Notes: a model not told the origin generated them from the sequence alone. Counted from the first letter of the stretch, positions 37,183 to 46,540 are shown. The stretch: 64,000 nucleotides of DNA from Vibrio hannami (GCF_029589055.1 NZ_JARQZP010000003.1:1550001-1614000), one strand, 5' to 3'. Made by a program: numbers and translations.

Positions 37183-38130
37183 TTATGAACCAAGCAGTAT
37201 CTGCTTCCAAACCGCAACTTCGTCGAATAGAACATATTCTCGACGCAAGCCCCAGGGCCCAAACTCTGCATGCGATGCACCCATGATGTAGACATGAGCC
37301 CCAGTTGGTGCTCCGAAATGCCCATACCCTTCATGCTTGCCTTCTAATGACCAGCGAACTGCAGCACGTGGCGACATCATGTCATCATCCCGACCAATCC
37401 TGTGGTGAACTTTAAACTCAGCGTTAGGAAAAGCTGACCTCAAACGCATCCAGAAATCATCAATTTCAGCATGTGAACACGCCTGAACACCGCTAGGATA
37501 TTCCGCTAGGCAAGCTCTGTCGTACTCTTGAGGAATAACCGAAAACTCCGCATTCATAATTCTCTGCAAAATCGACTGATATTTCTGCCCCCATGCGTTG
37601 TCGTTACCAACACCTTCATACGGCCCCTGAACATCATCTTTAGGGGTAAAAGGGAATGGACAGCTCTCCGGACCACCAGCCTCTTCGATAATTTTGACCG
37701 CCTGCTCTTTTGGTGTCATTCCCAGGTGTTTGGCAATTGCGCCGTGGTCTCGGATAAGCCACTCATCATCAATCTGGTTATTCAGGGCATGGCAATCAGC
37801 AATGATTCTGAAAAACACCTTCTTACCAGTTTCGCGATGGGTTGCGGTTGAAATAATCCTGTGTGACGAGTAAAGCCCCGTTTCATCATCTCCCGACCAG
37901 ATAACATCTTCACCAAACAAAGTACGGTCTGGAAACTCTGCCAGCACTTCCATGGTGCTGTTAATCACACCAGCATTACCTGTCGCGAATGTTAATGGAG
38001 TTCTGACTATCACTTCATCAGCATAATAACGATGCAGTGTATGCAGTTGTCTGTCTTCCCAGATTTCCTTAGTGATCCCAAGAATGTAGTCGGGAAAATC
38101 TTTCCACTTTTCATCGAATCCTTTCATCAT
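37183..38130 (-). CDS. Tandem SnoaL/NTF2-like protein (315 aa)
   Basis: Two NTF2-like alpha+beta cones lie head to tail. The first is about residues 15-135 (IWEDRQLHTLHRYYADEVIVRTP, SSHRIISTATHRETGKKVFFRIIADCHALNNQIDDEWLIRDHGAIAKHLG). The second is about 185-310 (RACLAEYPSGVQACSHAEIDDFWMRLRSAFPNAEFKVHH, YIMGASHAEFGPWGLRREYVLFDE). SnoaL-like proteins include cyclases, isomerases and lyases, so the reaction cannot be predicted. It follows the 339-aa paralog by 15 bp. Confidence 0.8.
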   Translation of the reverse strand: MMKGFDEKWKDFPDYILGITKEIWEDRQLHTLHRYYADEVIVRTPLTFATGNAGVINSTMEVLAEFPDRTLFGEDVIWSGDDETGLYSSHRIISTATHRETGKKVFFRIIADCHALNNQIDDEWLIRDHGAIAKHLGMTPKEQAVKIIEEAGGPESCPFPFTPKDDVQGPYEGVGNDNAWGQKYQSILQRIMNAEFSVIPQEYDRACLAEYPSGVQACSHAEIDDFWMRLRSAFPNAEFKVHHRIGRDDDMMSPRAAVRWSLEGKHEGYGHFGAPTGAHVYIMGASHAEFGPWGLRREYVLFDEVAVWKQILLGS

Positions 38131-38145
38131 TGTTTGCTTTCCTTC

Positions 38146-39165
38146 CTACTTCTCAAACTGGCGATAACGGGCCTTATTTAGCTCACGCATTCTTGCCAGA
38201 ACATCTACACCTAGCTGCGCGTAGGCATGCAGAATGTCCACCAGCACCCAGTTCTCGCGTATCTTTCCATTCTCACAACGCCAAAAATCTAAGCTTCTTA
38301 GCGTGAGCTCTTTGTCTGATGGTGCAATACCCAACCAACCATCATTGGACAGTGTCATCGCCATGCCCGGCCAGCCTGTAAAGGCGACATAGTTTTGGTC
38401 TGCAAACAGATAACCGTTATCTTCGATAGTTCTTCTGTTTGGCATCGCCTTTAGAAACGGGATTTGATGCCAGTTGCGGAAACCACTGATACCACGGCAG
38501 GTACCGATACCCGATGGGCCATACCAGCTACAACGTGGATGCCAGCGTTTTTCCAGCTCCATCGCTTCCACACCACCTTCAGCAAATCGCGACAACCCGT
38601 TAAGCATGTCTTCCACCAGGGTCAGACTCTGCTCAGCCAGCTCGCTGTCGTAATCAGCGCTAATGTTGCCATCGCAGGTTGCAGGAGCCGGTGGGTTCCA
38701 TTCACGACCCAGGCTCGGTGCCATTGGCCAGGCGTTCGCTTGCATCATCAGTTCAGGGATATCCCATAACGCTTGCATCTCAGTGATACGACCATTCTCG
38801 ATACGATAGAACTCATGAAAGCGCATAGATACCTGATGGCCGGTTGGCGGAATGTCCAGCCAGCCTTCCATAAAACCGCCTGTGTAATAGCCGCCACAGC
38901 CTACCCAATCGGCACCATTGGCATCGCCAGCCATGGTGATATAAGTACGCTTTTCCAGATCTGGAATCGCTTTCATCAGAGGAGCATATACGTCTTCCCA
39001 CAAAGCAGTGACACCAGACAGTGTCTCAAACGGATGCGCTAGATGAACAACAGCTTCCGGAGCAAACAACTCTTCTATCAAAGCCCGAACACCGAACGGC
39101 TCAAAGTCATACATTGCAGCGTTCAGGCGACCTATTAGTTCACGGTTCGCGTTGTGCACACTCAT
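38146..39165 (-). CDS. Tandem SnoaL/NTF2-like protein (339 aa)
   Basis: Two NTF2-like domains: the first has FAPEAVVHLAHPFETLSG and GFMEGWLDIPPTGHQVSMRFHEFYRIENGRITEMQALWDIP; the second has WHPRCSWYGPSGIGTCRGISGFRNWH and SLDFWRCENGKIRENWVLVDILH. The R-x-x-E/D-F-x-R-x-x-N-G-R-I pattern is typical of SnoaL/ester-cyclase proteins. ATG 39165 overlaps the stop of the upstream gene (ATGA), indicating translational coupling. It is a paralog of the genes on either side. Confidence 0.82.
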   Translation of the reverse strand: MSVHNANRELIGRLNAAMYDFEPFGVRALIEELFAPEAVVHLAHPFETLSGVTALWEDVYAPLMKAIPDLEKRTYITMAGDANGADWVGCGGYYTGGFMEGWLDIPPTGHQVSMRFHEFYRIENGRITEMQALWDIPELMMQANAWPMAPSLGREWNPPAPATCDGNISADYDSELAEQSLTLVEDMLNGLSRFAEGGVEAMELEKRWHPRCSWYGPSGIGTCRGISGFRNWHQIPFLKAMPNRRTIEDNGYLFADQNYVAFTGWPGMAMTLSNDGWLGIAPSDKELTLRSLDFWRCENGKIRENWVLVDILHAYAQLGVDVLARMRELNKARYRQFEK

Positions 39166-39695
39166 TTCATCACCTCTTCGGTATGCATCAAAGGCCCGGC
39201 TTCGCTGTCCATATTTTCCCAACCATGACCACCAAATGGATCCACACCGAGTTGCATCATAATGCTTGGGAAATCGACCGTGACATAGTTATCGACGATC
39301 TTGCCATCGACCACTTTCCAGAAGTCCATATAGCGAATAATGACCTTTTTGCCCGTCGGCTCGATTCCCATAAATGGCCCTGAGTGGATCGCTTCCTGAC
39401 GCCCAAACGCCGCGCACCACTGCCCTTGAGTCAGGCGCGCTTCATCTATGCAGATTTTGTCTGAGAATGCAGCCTGAAATGGTTTTTGCCAGTGCTCCTG
39501 AAACTCCTTCAGGCCATTCTTAAAGCCACACCCGGCATTACCCATCCAACGAAAAGAATCAGCAAAAAAGCGCCCCATATTCTCAATATCGTGGTCATTA
39601 AGACCATCCACCATAGAGTCGATAACCTCCAATGTTTCATCGGTTTTCGACAGATCATTATCCTTAGTTAAGATTGCTTGTTCTGGGCGGTTCAT
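39162..39695 (-). CDS. Single-domain SnoaL/NTF2-like protein (177 aa)
   Basis: One NTF2-like domain with DSFRWMGNAGCGFKNGLKEFQEHWQKPF and YMDFWKVVDGKIVDNYVTVDFPSIMMQLG. ATG 39695 has AGGAG at good spacing. It is the first of three consecutive SnoaL-type genes directly after the ABC importer genes and overlaps the next one by 4 bp. It could act alone or as part of a mixed oligomer with its neighbours. Confidence 0.82.
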   Translation of the reverse strand: MNRPEQAILTKDNDLSKTDETLEVIDSMVDGLNDHDIENMGRFFADSFRWMGNAGCGFKNGLKEFQEHWQKPFQAAFSDKICIDEARLTQGQWCAAFGRQEAIHSGPFMGIEPTGKKVIIRYMDFWKVVDGKIVDNYVTVDFPSIMMQLGVDPFGGHGWENMDSEAGPLMHTEEVMK

Positions 39696-39713
39696 AATCA
39701 CTCCTGTAAAAAA

Positions 39714-40544
39714 TTATCCCTTCACTGCGCCCGCGACCAATCCTGAAACAATGCGTTTCTGGAAGACCACAATCAGCGCCACAATTGGCAACGTAATAGA
39801 AACAGCACCTGCAGCGCTCATCGACCAGTACTTGATGTCATCAGCACCAAACTGGGAGATAGCCACTGGCATAGTCGAGGCGTTAGTCGCCGTTAGGGTT
39901 AGCGGGATCAAAAACTCGTTGTAAGCCAACAGGAAGGTAAACAATCCTGTGGTAATAATGCCCGGCCACATCACCGGAACAATGGCTTTCATAAATGACT
40001 GGAACTGATTACAACCATCCATCATAGCTGACTCTTCCAGCTCTTTTGGAATGTTCATAAAGAACGAACGCATCATCCAGATAGTGAATGGTTGGTTAAT
40101 GGCCACTAGAATCATGATGAGCACGATATGAGTATCATATAGCCCAACCATACGGGTGAACTCATAGTATGGGATTAAAAATACCGTATGTGGAAGTGAA
40201 CGGAATACCAACGCCACCATCAACAGCCAGAAGCCCAGCTTACCCGGATAGCGAGCCAGTGCGTAACCAGCAAGACATCCGATCGATAGCGAAATCACCA
40301 CCACTCCCGCAGTAACAATCACTGAGTTCCACAAAAAGGTGCTGAAACCAAAGTCCAACCAAAGGGCCGCATAGTTAGCCGCCGTTGGCTCAAAGCTCCA
40401 TACCGGCGGTGTAGAAAAGGCATCCACCGGATTCTTGATGGAGGTCATGATGGTCCAAAAAAATGGGAAGGTACAGTACACCAGCCAGACCAACAGCGCA
40501 GCGTATACAAAAATCGTTTTTTCCCTTAGCAGTCGTGCAATCAT
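39714..40544 (-). CDS. ABC transporter permease (MalG/UgpE type)
   Basis: This inner-membrane protein of 276 residues has six hydrophobic segments and the permease EAA loop (EELEESAMMDGCNQFQSFMKAIVPVMWPGI) that contacts the ATPase. It is typical of the second permease of carbohydrate (CUT1) importers. Its ATG overlaps the stop of the partner permease. Confidence 0.92.
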   Translation of the reverse strand: MIARLLREKTIFVYAALLVWLVYCTFPFFWTIMTSIKNPVDAFSTPPVWSFEPTAANYAALWLDFGFSTFLWNSVIVTAGVVVISLSIGCLAGYALARYPGKLGFWLLMVALVFRSLPHTVFLIPYYEFTRMVGLYDTHIVLIMILVAINQPFTIWMMRSFFMNIPKELEESAMMDGCNQFQSFMKAIVPVMWPGIITTGLFTFLLAYNEFLIPLTLTATNASTMPVAISQFGADDIKYWSMSAAGAVSITLPIVALIVVFQKRIVSGLVAGAVKG

Positions 40545-41401
40545 TGGCGAATCCCCTTCTGCTCTTTATAGGTCAGGTATAAAAATGGAATCAGGAAGAT
40601 AAAGATCCCTATCATGGTTAGAACGGAAACCGCACTCCCCTTGGCAACAGCATCTTGCACAATACCTACGCGGTAGTTGTAGTACATCAGGGTTTCTGTG
40701 TTGTTCAGCCCGCCAGTCATAATCGCCACCGCATCAAACAGGCGGTAAGCATCCATAATGCAGATCATGGAAACGAACAGGATTAGAGGCTGTATCGCCG
40801 GAACGACGACGTGCTTAATCTGATCCCAGCTATGAGCACCATCCAGAAGAGAAGACTCTAAAGTATCCTGAGGAATCGCCTGCAATCCTGCGAAGAAAAC
40901 AATCGCTGCAAATGGAGTAACCTGCCAGATACCGTAAAGAATGATCAGCGTACGCGATTCCAGAGTGTCGCTAAACCAATAGATCTCAATGCCCATCAGA
41001 TTCAGCAGGTAAGTCAGGTAACCAAAATCCTGAAACAGCCAGGAAAAGATCAACGTGCCTACCACTGGTGTCACTACAAACGGCAACAGGGTTGCTGCCA
41101 TAAAGAAGGCGCGGATCTTTCCCTGTAACCGGTTCAATGCCAATGCAATCAGAAAACCAAATACCAGTACGCTCAGTGTCACTGTGATGGTGTAAACAAA
41201 GGTAAACTCAAAGGCTAACCAGAACTCCGGATCAGAGAGAATATCGATATAGTTGTCCAGCCCTACCCAACGCAAGTTCCCCTTAAAGTTGAACCGATAC
41301 ATTGAGAGATATAGCGTCATGATCAAAGGTGCTGTCATCAGCAGCACCATTGATATGATGGATGGCCCGGAGAACGTAAGAAAACTACGTAACTTCATCA
41401 T
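40541..41401 (-). CDS. ABC transporter permease (MalF/UgpA type)
   Basis: This 286-residue permease has six hydrophobic segments and an EAA loop (QDTLESSLLDGAHSWDQIKHVVVPAIQPLI). It forms a heterodimeric channel with the 276-aa permease, as in CUT1 sugar importers. It lies 5 bp after the binding-protein gene. Confidence 0.92.
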   Translation of the reverse strand: MMKLRSFLTFSGPSIISMVLLMTAPLIMTLYLSMYRFNFKGNLRWVGLDNYIDILSDPEFWLAFEFTFVYTITVTLSVLVFGFLIALALNRLQGKIRAFFMAATLLPFVVTPVVGTLIFSWLFQDFGYLTYLLNLMGIEIYWFSDTLESRTLIILYGIWQVTPFAAIVFFAGLQAIPQDTLESSLLDGAHSWDQIKHVVVPAIQPLILFVSMICIMDAYRLFDAVAIMTGGLNNTETLMYYNYRVGIVQDAVAKGSAVSVLTMIGIFIFLIPFLYLTYKEQKGIRQ

Positions 41402-41406
41402 AAGCC

Positions 41407-42687
41407 TTACTCCAGGAACCCTTGAGCCTGAGCTTCTTTGTAGTAAGCTTCGGCCGCATCATTCAGCACTAGCTTGATATCTTTTTTACCTCGAAGTGCA
41501 TCAGGTAGTTTGCTGCCAATCTCGTTGTGAGCAAGAGAATAGTATGGCTGCGTCGGAAATGCCTTAGCACCCTTAGCAACCATATCGCGCATCGCATCCA
41601 GATAGCGGTATTTCTCACCTTCTACAGAGCTTGCCGAACTACGGGATAAAAATGCCAAATGACTCGCGCCCAACATCGACTCTTTCTTCAACATCTCCAT
41701 TAGCACTTTGAAGATAAGTTCACGGTCTTCTTCAACGCGTTTTGGCAATACGTAGCCATCCCAAAAAATACTGGTTGAAGGCACGGTTACGGCACTTGTT
41801 GCAGCCGGCGCAGCAGCATACTGGATCTTGCCAACCACCTTAGAGACTTCAGCATTGTCCATCTCTGCTGCACGAGTAGCCCAAACGTTACCCATTACTG
41901 CTTTATCTTGTTGGAAGTTCACCATCACAAGGTCATTCGACATCGATAACGCATTCGGAGACATATAGCCCAGTAACGATTTCAGGATTTCAGCTGCTTC
42001 TACCCCTTTTTCACTGTTAAACAGCGGCTTGCCATTTTCATCAAAGTACTCACCACCCAGGGACAGGTAAATATTGGTGAATTCAGTCGCCAGGTTCCAC
42101 CCTTTACCCATCGCCTGAGAAATCGGGTATTTGATGCCCACTTGCTGAAGTTTTTCCGCATTAGCAACCACATCGGAATAGGTTGTTGGCACACTTAAAG
42201 AGTACTTATCCAGAATGTCTTGACGGTAAAAGAATTGCTGCATATTCATCTGAAGTGGTACGGCATAGATTTCGCCATCCACAGTTGCAAGATCCCAAAC
42301 CTCCTGAGGAATATCACTCAGCTCGTACTCATCCCAGAACTTCTTCACCAGATCAGTGATTGGTTGTAATTGCTCTTTAGCCTGGAACTCATGAAAACTG
42401 TTGGCCGAAACCTGGATCAAATCGTAAGGGGAGTTACCACGGCGACTAGAAAGGATAATTCGTGCCTGCTCCTGAACAGCACTACCACTGACTAGCTTAT
42501 TATTTACTTTTAGAGCGTCAGACTCACACTCTTCCATCTTATCGGAGAAGTACTTAAGTACCGGATAGCTGTTTGAAAGTACCGATAACTCCCCTTTTGC
42601 TTCGTAACCAGAGAGGTCACAACTTGCGGCCGCTCCACCAGTTAATGCCAGAGTTGTCATCAATGCCAGTAATTGCTTTTTCATCAT
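41407..42687 (-). CDS. ABC transporter substrate-binding protein (family 1)
   Basis: This 426-residue exported protein has a signal peptide (MMKKQLLALMTTLALTGG, then AAASCDLSG). Two alpha/beta lobes typical of sugar-binding family 1 proteins are present (ELSVLSNSYPVLKYF, VDGEIYAVPLQMNMQQFFYRQDIL, KAVMGNVWATRAAEM). A Cys after the signal pairs with a later Cys, so a soluble periplasmic protein is more likely than a lipoprotein. The ligand is probably a carbohydrate or glycoside, not identifiable from sequence. Confidence 0.9.
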   Translation of the reverse strand: MMKKQLLALMTTLALTGGAAASCDLSGYEAKGELSVLSNSYPVLKYFSDKMEECESDALKVNNKLVSGSAVQEQARIILSSRRGNSPYDLIQVSANSFHEFQAKEQLQPITDLVKKFWDEYELSDIPQEVWDLATVDGEIYAVPLQMNMQQFFYRQDILDKYSLSVPTTYSDVVANAEKLQQVGIKYPISQAMGKGWNLATEFTNIYLSLGGEYFDENGKPLFNSEKGVEAAEILKSLLGYMSPNALSMSNDLVMVNFQQDKAVMGNVWATRAAEMDNAEVSKVVGKIQYAAAPAATSAVTVPSTSIFWDGYVLPKRVEEDRELIFKVLMEMLKKESMLGASHLAFLSRSSASSVEGEKYRYLDAMRDMVAKGAKAFPTQPYYSLAHNEIGSKLPDALRGKKDIKLVLNDAAEAYYKEAQAQGFLE

Positions 42688-42702
42688 TTAGTCCCTTAAA
42701 TC

Positions 42703-43791
42703 TTAAGCCGTTAATTCAGTAAGTTCCGAAGCCAAATCAAAGTCGATTCTTTGCTCTGACTTGGTGTTAAACAGATAGGTATGTTCCAGATTGAATTTAA
42801 ACCCGATAGGGTCACCAATCTCTGCTTCGAAGTTTTTGTCCGCTCGTGCAACAACCAGATTGCCTTTAACTTCCAGAGTTATCAGGGTTGATTCACCTGT
42901 CATCTCTATTGAGTAGACTTCACCTGTCAGGTTTGCACTTTCCAGCGGACACACCTCAATATCTTCCGGGCGGATACCCAGAGTCACCATTGCATTTGAA
43001 ACCGTACCCAACCCGGAGACTTTACAGTTCTGCGCGCTAAAGGAACCTTGCTTTACAGCGCCTTCGATAAAGTTCATAGAAGGCGAACCAATAAAGCCAG
43101 CGACAAACAGGTTGCGTGGGTTGTTGTAAATGTTCTTCGGTGTATCTAATTGCTGGATTTTGCCCTGGAAAAGTACCGCAACCCTATCCGCTAACGTCAT
43201 CGCTTCTATCTGATCGTGAGTAACGTAAACCGTGGTGCGTTGAAACTCATGATGCAGATTCTTTAAAAGTGCGCGCATGGAAACACGTAACTTGGCATCC
43301 AGGTTAGAAAGAGGCTCATCCATCAGAAACAGGCTCGGCTCACGTACGATGGCTCGCGCCAGAGCGACCCTTTGTCTTTGTCCACCAGAAAGCTGTGAAG
43401 GTTTACGTTCTAGCAGGTGGTCCAGCTCGACTCTTTTTGCGGCTTTAATCACACGAGCATGCAACTCATCTTTCTCGATCTTCTTCATCTGCAGTGGGAA
43501 CGCAATATTTCCATAAACCGTTTTTTGTGGGTATAGACCGTAGTTCTGGAACACCATTGCGATATCCCTGTCTCTCGGGTGCGTATCATTCACTCGGTTT
43601 CCATCAATCTCAACATCTCCTTCCGTTGGAGTATCAAGACCTGCGATCATTCGCATTGTTGTCGTTTTACCGCATCCTGAAGGCCCGAGTAGTACCAGAA
43701 ACTCTTTGTCTTTGATCTCCAGATTGAGATCTTCAATCACTTTTGTACTACCCCAGGTCTTATCAATATTGCGTAATAATATTGATGCCAT
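42703..43791 (-). CDS. ABC transporter ATP-binding protein (MsmX/UgpC type)
   Basis: This protein has 362 residues. Walker A is GPSGCGKTT, the signature is LSGGQRQR, Walker B is LFLMDEP and the switch His is in VYVTHDQ. The C-terminal TOBE-type domain (about 240-360) is that of the MalK/UgpC group. First gene of the importer transcript; its promoter region carries two sites resembling the divergent LacI operator. Confidence 0.94.
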   Translation of the reverse strand: MASILLRNIDKTWGSTKVIEDLNLEIKDKEFLVLLGPSGCGKTTTMRMIAGLDTPTEGDVEIDGNRVNDTHPRDRDIAMVFQNYGLYPQKTVYGNIAFPLQMKKIEKDELHARVIKAAKRVELDHLLERKPSQLSGGQRQRVALARAIVREPSLFLMDEPLSNLDAKLRVSMRALLKNLHHEFQRTTVYVTHDQIEAMTLADRVAVLFQGKIQQLDTPKNIYNNPRNLFVAGFIGSPSMNFIEGAVKQGSFSAQNCKVSGLGTVSNAMVTLGIRPEDIEVCPLESANLTGEVYSIEMTGESTLITLEVKGNLVVARADKNFEAEIGDPIGFKFNLEHTYLFNTKSEQRIDFDLASELTELTA

Positions 43792-43840
43792 GTGTGCTCC
43801 CTTTACGATTCGTATTTATTCATCGATATCTTTCGCCGCT

Positions 43841-43860
43841 TTTTGCATTCGTATTCAAAA
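43841..43860. promoter_or_regulatory. Auxiliary LacI operator near the ABC gene start
   Basis: TTTTGCATTCGTATTCAAAA matches 18 of 20 bases of the central part of the palindrome at 43990-44029. It lies 50-70 bp upstream of the ATPase start. The centres of the two sites are 159 bp apart, about 15 helical turns. Confidence 0.6.
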
Positions 43861-43989
43861 AAACAGCAATTCCTTTAAAAGCACTGGAGCAAGTTACATA
43901 CCAATTTAGGGTTAGATCACATTAAAAAACCTATGATTTACAACATATCAATCAGTTACAGAGGTATTTGAACAACTTTTGCTTATATC

Positions 43990-44029
43990 TGAATTTGAAT
44001 TTTGCATACGTATGCAAAATTCAAATTCA
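43990..44029. promoter_or_regulatory. 40-bp perfect palindrome, main LacI operator
   Basis: The sequence is fully self-complementary over 40 bp. It is centred between 44009 and 44010, with core GCATACGTATGC and AT-rich arms (TGAATTTGAATTTT and its complement). It lies in the 423-bp region between the divergent ABC importer and lacI-type genes. The core has the centre-symmetric CG typical of LacI/GalR operators. The length is well beyond the usual 14-20 bp. Confidence 0.7.
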
Positions 44030-44214
44030 TCTTGCACCAGCGAGAAGCAAGATGTTCCGAATTGATGCATATTTGAGCAGGAGAACTAGTTTGTGACTCT
44101 ATTTGTTTTTAATCGGGGGGTTATAAAGTGGTGCTTCAGAGATAAAAGTGGCTTGTGGTACTACTCTTGCTTTGAACTTAGAAAGAACAACGACATACAG
44201 AAAACGGAATAACA

Positions 44215-45201
44215 ATGCGACAAGGAAAGATTACCTCTACAGATGTGGCTCGCATGCTGGGTGTTTCCCAATCAATGGTCTCGAGAGCATTTAATCCCAA
44301 TGCCAGTATTTCGGATAAAAAAAGAAAACTGGTTGTAGAAGGGGCACAAAAGCTCGGCTATACCCCAAACGCGATGGCGCGCAGCTTAACCTCGAAACGT
44401 TCTGGGCTTGTTGCAATAGTGACCGACAGTGAAACTAATCCTATCTACGATGAGATGATTCGTAAGCTCTCTTATACCATTCAGGAAAAAGGGGGGCAGC
44501 CAGTGCTTTGTGTGGCAGATAACCACAATATGGATACTGCGGTAAACAAAGCAATTGAGTATCAGGTGGATGGTTTGATTATCGCGACAAGCCGAATAAA
44601 AAACGGGCTGCTTGAGAAATGCTTGGATCACGGGATACAGCTGACATTTATAAACCAATACTTAAATGGAACCGAAGCCAGTTGTTTCTGTACCGACAAC
44701 CGACTCGCCGGAGAACAGATTGCTGATTACCTCATTAGTAAGGGGCTCAAGAAAACCGCATACCTTGCAGGTGATAAAGGCAGCATGGTGAATGAACAAA
44801 GGTGGGAAGGTTTTCGGGATCGCCTATTACACCACGGCACCACGCCACCCTTATATGTTCCAGGAACCTTCTCGTTTTCATCAGGTATAGAATCCACAAA
44901 GACCGTTCGTAAGCATCTCAAAGATATTGAAGCGGTATTCTGTGCCAATGACATTATTGCAATAGGGCTCTTGGAAGGTATGCGTGAGTCTGAAATAGTG
45001 AGTCCACCCGCAGTGATAGGTGTCGATGACATTCCAATGGCAGCCTGGCCAACCTTCCAACTCACCAGCTACCGCCAACCATTAGCTCGACTCATTGACG
45101 AAGCGGTGAGCCAGCTTCTTCAACGAATAGATAACGAGTTAAAAGCAGATATGCAGTATCACTTTTATACTGGTGAGTTAATTGTTCGAAAGACGGCTTA
45201 G
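44215..45201 (+). CDS. LacI-family regulator of the ABC importer
   Basis: This protein has 328 residues. The N-terminal LacI HTH with hinge helix (TSTDVARMLGVSQSMVSRAF, then NAMARSLTSKRSG) is followed by a periplasmic-binding-protein-like effector domain (GLVAIVTDSETNPIYDEM, AVFCANDIIAIGLLEG, VIGVDDIPMAAWPTFQLTS). It is divergent from the importer genes, with operators at 43841 and 43990, so repression of the importer and of itself is likely. It is similar to the frameshifted LacI gene at 17718, including ending features such as DDIP/LDNIP and AxWPTxQLTS/ASWLSYQLTS. Confidence 0.92.
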   Translation: MRQGKITSTDVARMLGVSQSMVSRAFNPNASISDKKRKLVVEGAQKLGYTPNAMARSLTSKRSGLVAIVTDSETNPIYDEMIRKLSYTIQEKGGQPVLCVADNHNMDTAVNKAIEYQVDGLIIATSRIKNGLLEKCLDHGIQLTFINQYLNGTEASCFCTDNRLAGEQIADYLISKGLKKTAYLAGDKGSMVNEQRWEGFRDRLLHHGTTPPLYVPGTFSFSSGIESTKTVRKHLKDIEAVFCANDIIAIGLLEGMRESEIVSPPAVIGVDDIPMAAWPTFQLTSYRQPLARLIDEAVSQLLQRIDNELKADMQYHFYTGELIVRKTA

Positions 45202-45451
45202 TTGGGCTGAATGAAATAGGATCTCTGCCTAAGCCGCCTGTATTTAAATCAACAGAGATAACGAGTTAGTATTTGTTGTCATTACTGAGGGAACATGACT
45301 CGAAAATGGACAAAAAGGTGTCAATGACTTTTCTAAATTAGAAAATCATGGATAATTACAGGTATGGAAAGCCGCTTAGCATGGTGTCCAGTATTGATAA
45401 TGCAGATAAGATGTTGCTAATATCTCATCTGCCCCCAGTACAGCAGGTAAG

Positions 45452-46369
45452 TTAATCGACTTTCCTCAACGGCTCCAATTCTTTCACATCGATCTTCACT
45501 ATCTTGGCAAATCGCTTATTAATATGATCGACGACCTCCCAGTTGTGGGCGGTTCGGTAGCGCATTTTTGAGCCATCTTTCATTATCCCATACCAGTCAA
45601 ATTCGACGTATAACTGAAATCTATTGTCACCCAACGGCTTAACTGAAAGGTTTTCAATATAGTGAGTGCTCAACTCAACATGTGTTGGAATACCGTTTGC
45701 CCAAGCTTCAAGTTTTTCGAGACTATCTACCTTGGTGGAAGGAAAATTGATCTCAAATTTATCGGCCAGTATCTCTTTAAAGGGCTCGATATTACCGTCT
45801 AGTTTCTCAATCAATCCTAGCCAGTAGTGCATTAGTGACTTGGCTCGGTTATCTAGATACGCATCGCTGTAGCTGTTGCCCTGAGCAACAGTAGGGGTAA
45901 TGACAATCTTACTGAATTTAGGCAAACGCTCAGCACCATTTCTTAGGTTAGCATCGTAAGTTACCTCATATGCACTGAGCTCACCATTGGGCTTAATCCC
46001 TTGGTAGTCGATAGTCGCTTGCAGGCGATATCCACCATCCACCTGAGTAATATTCATTCTTTTAACATGGTGAGCATTTTTCCAGCCTTCATATAGTGCA
46101 ATTGCTTCAACATAGGCAGGTTTACCTGTGCGCTCACCTACAACACTTTTTATGTAGATATCTTCAGTGAATATGTCTAATTGGTTAGCAATCCTAGGTT
46201 TGGTAAGTTCACGCTCATACAGCTGGAACCAGCGGTAGTATTGTGCTTTAACTAGGTGCTCCGCTGCGATATCCGCAGCTTTAAAAGACTCTGCTTGATT
46301 GGCTGTTGCGGAGCCAGTTACTCCTGCTAAAGCAACGGCGGCCATTGATTTTAAAAGTAGTTTGGACAT
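45452..46369 (-). CDS. Periplasmic tandem NTF2-like protein
   Basis: This 305-residue exported protein has a signal peptide (MSKLLLKSMAAVALAGVTGSATA, cut before NQAES). Two NTF2-like repeats are inferred from the paired pattern of DIFTEDIYIKSVVGERTGKPAYVEAIALYEGW with YEVTYDANLRNG, and ADKFEINFPSTKVDSLEKLEAWANGIPTH with VEFDWYGIMKDGSKMRYRTAHNWEVVD. No enzyme can be named. It lies downstream of the SDR/AraC pair on the same strand but past a strong terminator, so it is probably transcribed alone. Confidence 0.7.
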   Translation of the reverse strand: MSKLLLKSMAAVALAGVTGSATANQAESFKAADIAAEHLVKAQYYRWFQLYERELTKPRIANQLDIFTEDIYIKSVVGERTGKPAYVEAIALYEGWKNAHHVKRMNITQVDGGYRLQATIDYQGIKPNGELSAYEVTYDANLRNGAERLPKFSKIVITPTVAQGNSYSDAYLDNRAKSLMHYWLGLIEKLDGNIEPFKEILADKFEINFPSTKVDSLEKLEAWANGIPTHVELSTHYIENLSVKPLGDNRFQLYVEFDWYGIMKDGSKMRYRTAHNWEVVDHINKRFAKIVKIDVKELEPLRKVD

Positions 46370-46508
46370 ATTTCCCTCATCACAACTATTAACTTGTACG
46401 AAACTAGTGTATGTAGTTTAGATGGGGATATCGTTAAACAAATCGACAAGAAATGGATACAAATTGCCATTCTTTAACTATCTGCATAAAAATCGATTAC
46501 CATAGAAA

Positions 46509-46540
46509 ACAAAGCCCTATGAATTTTCATAGGGCTTTGT
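46509..46540 (-). terminator. Terminator after the SDR gene
   Basis: ACAAAGCCCTATGAA and TTCATAGGGCTTTGT form a stem of up to 15 bp. On the minus strand it is followed by TTTTC, 28 bp after the SDR stop codon. Confidence 0.8.

Noticed and set aside
45325..45345. AT palindrome TTTTCTAA-A-TTAGAAAA as an operator
   Set aside because: Low-complexity AT sequence, likely by chance, with no gene start in a fitting position.
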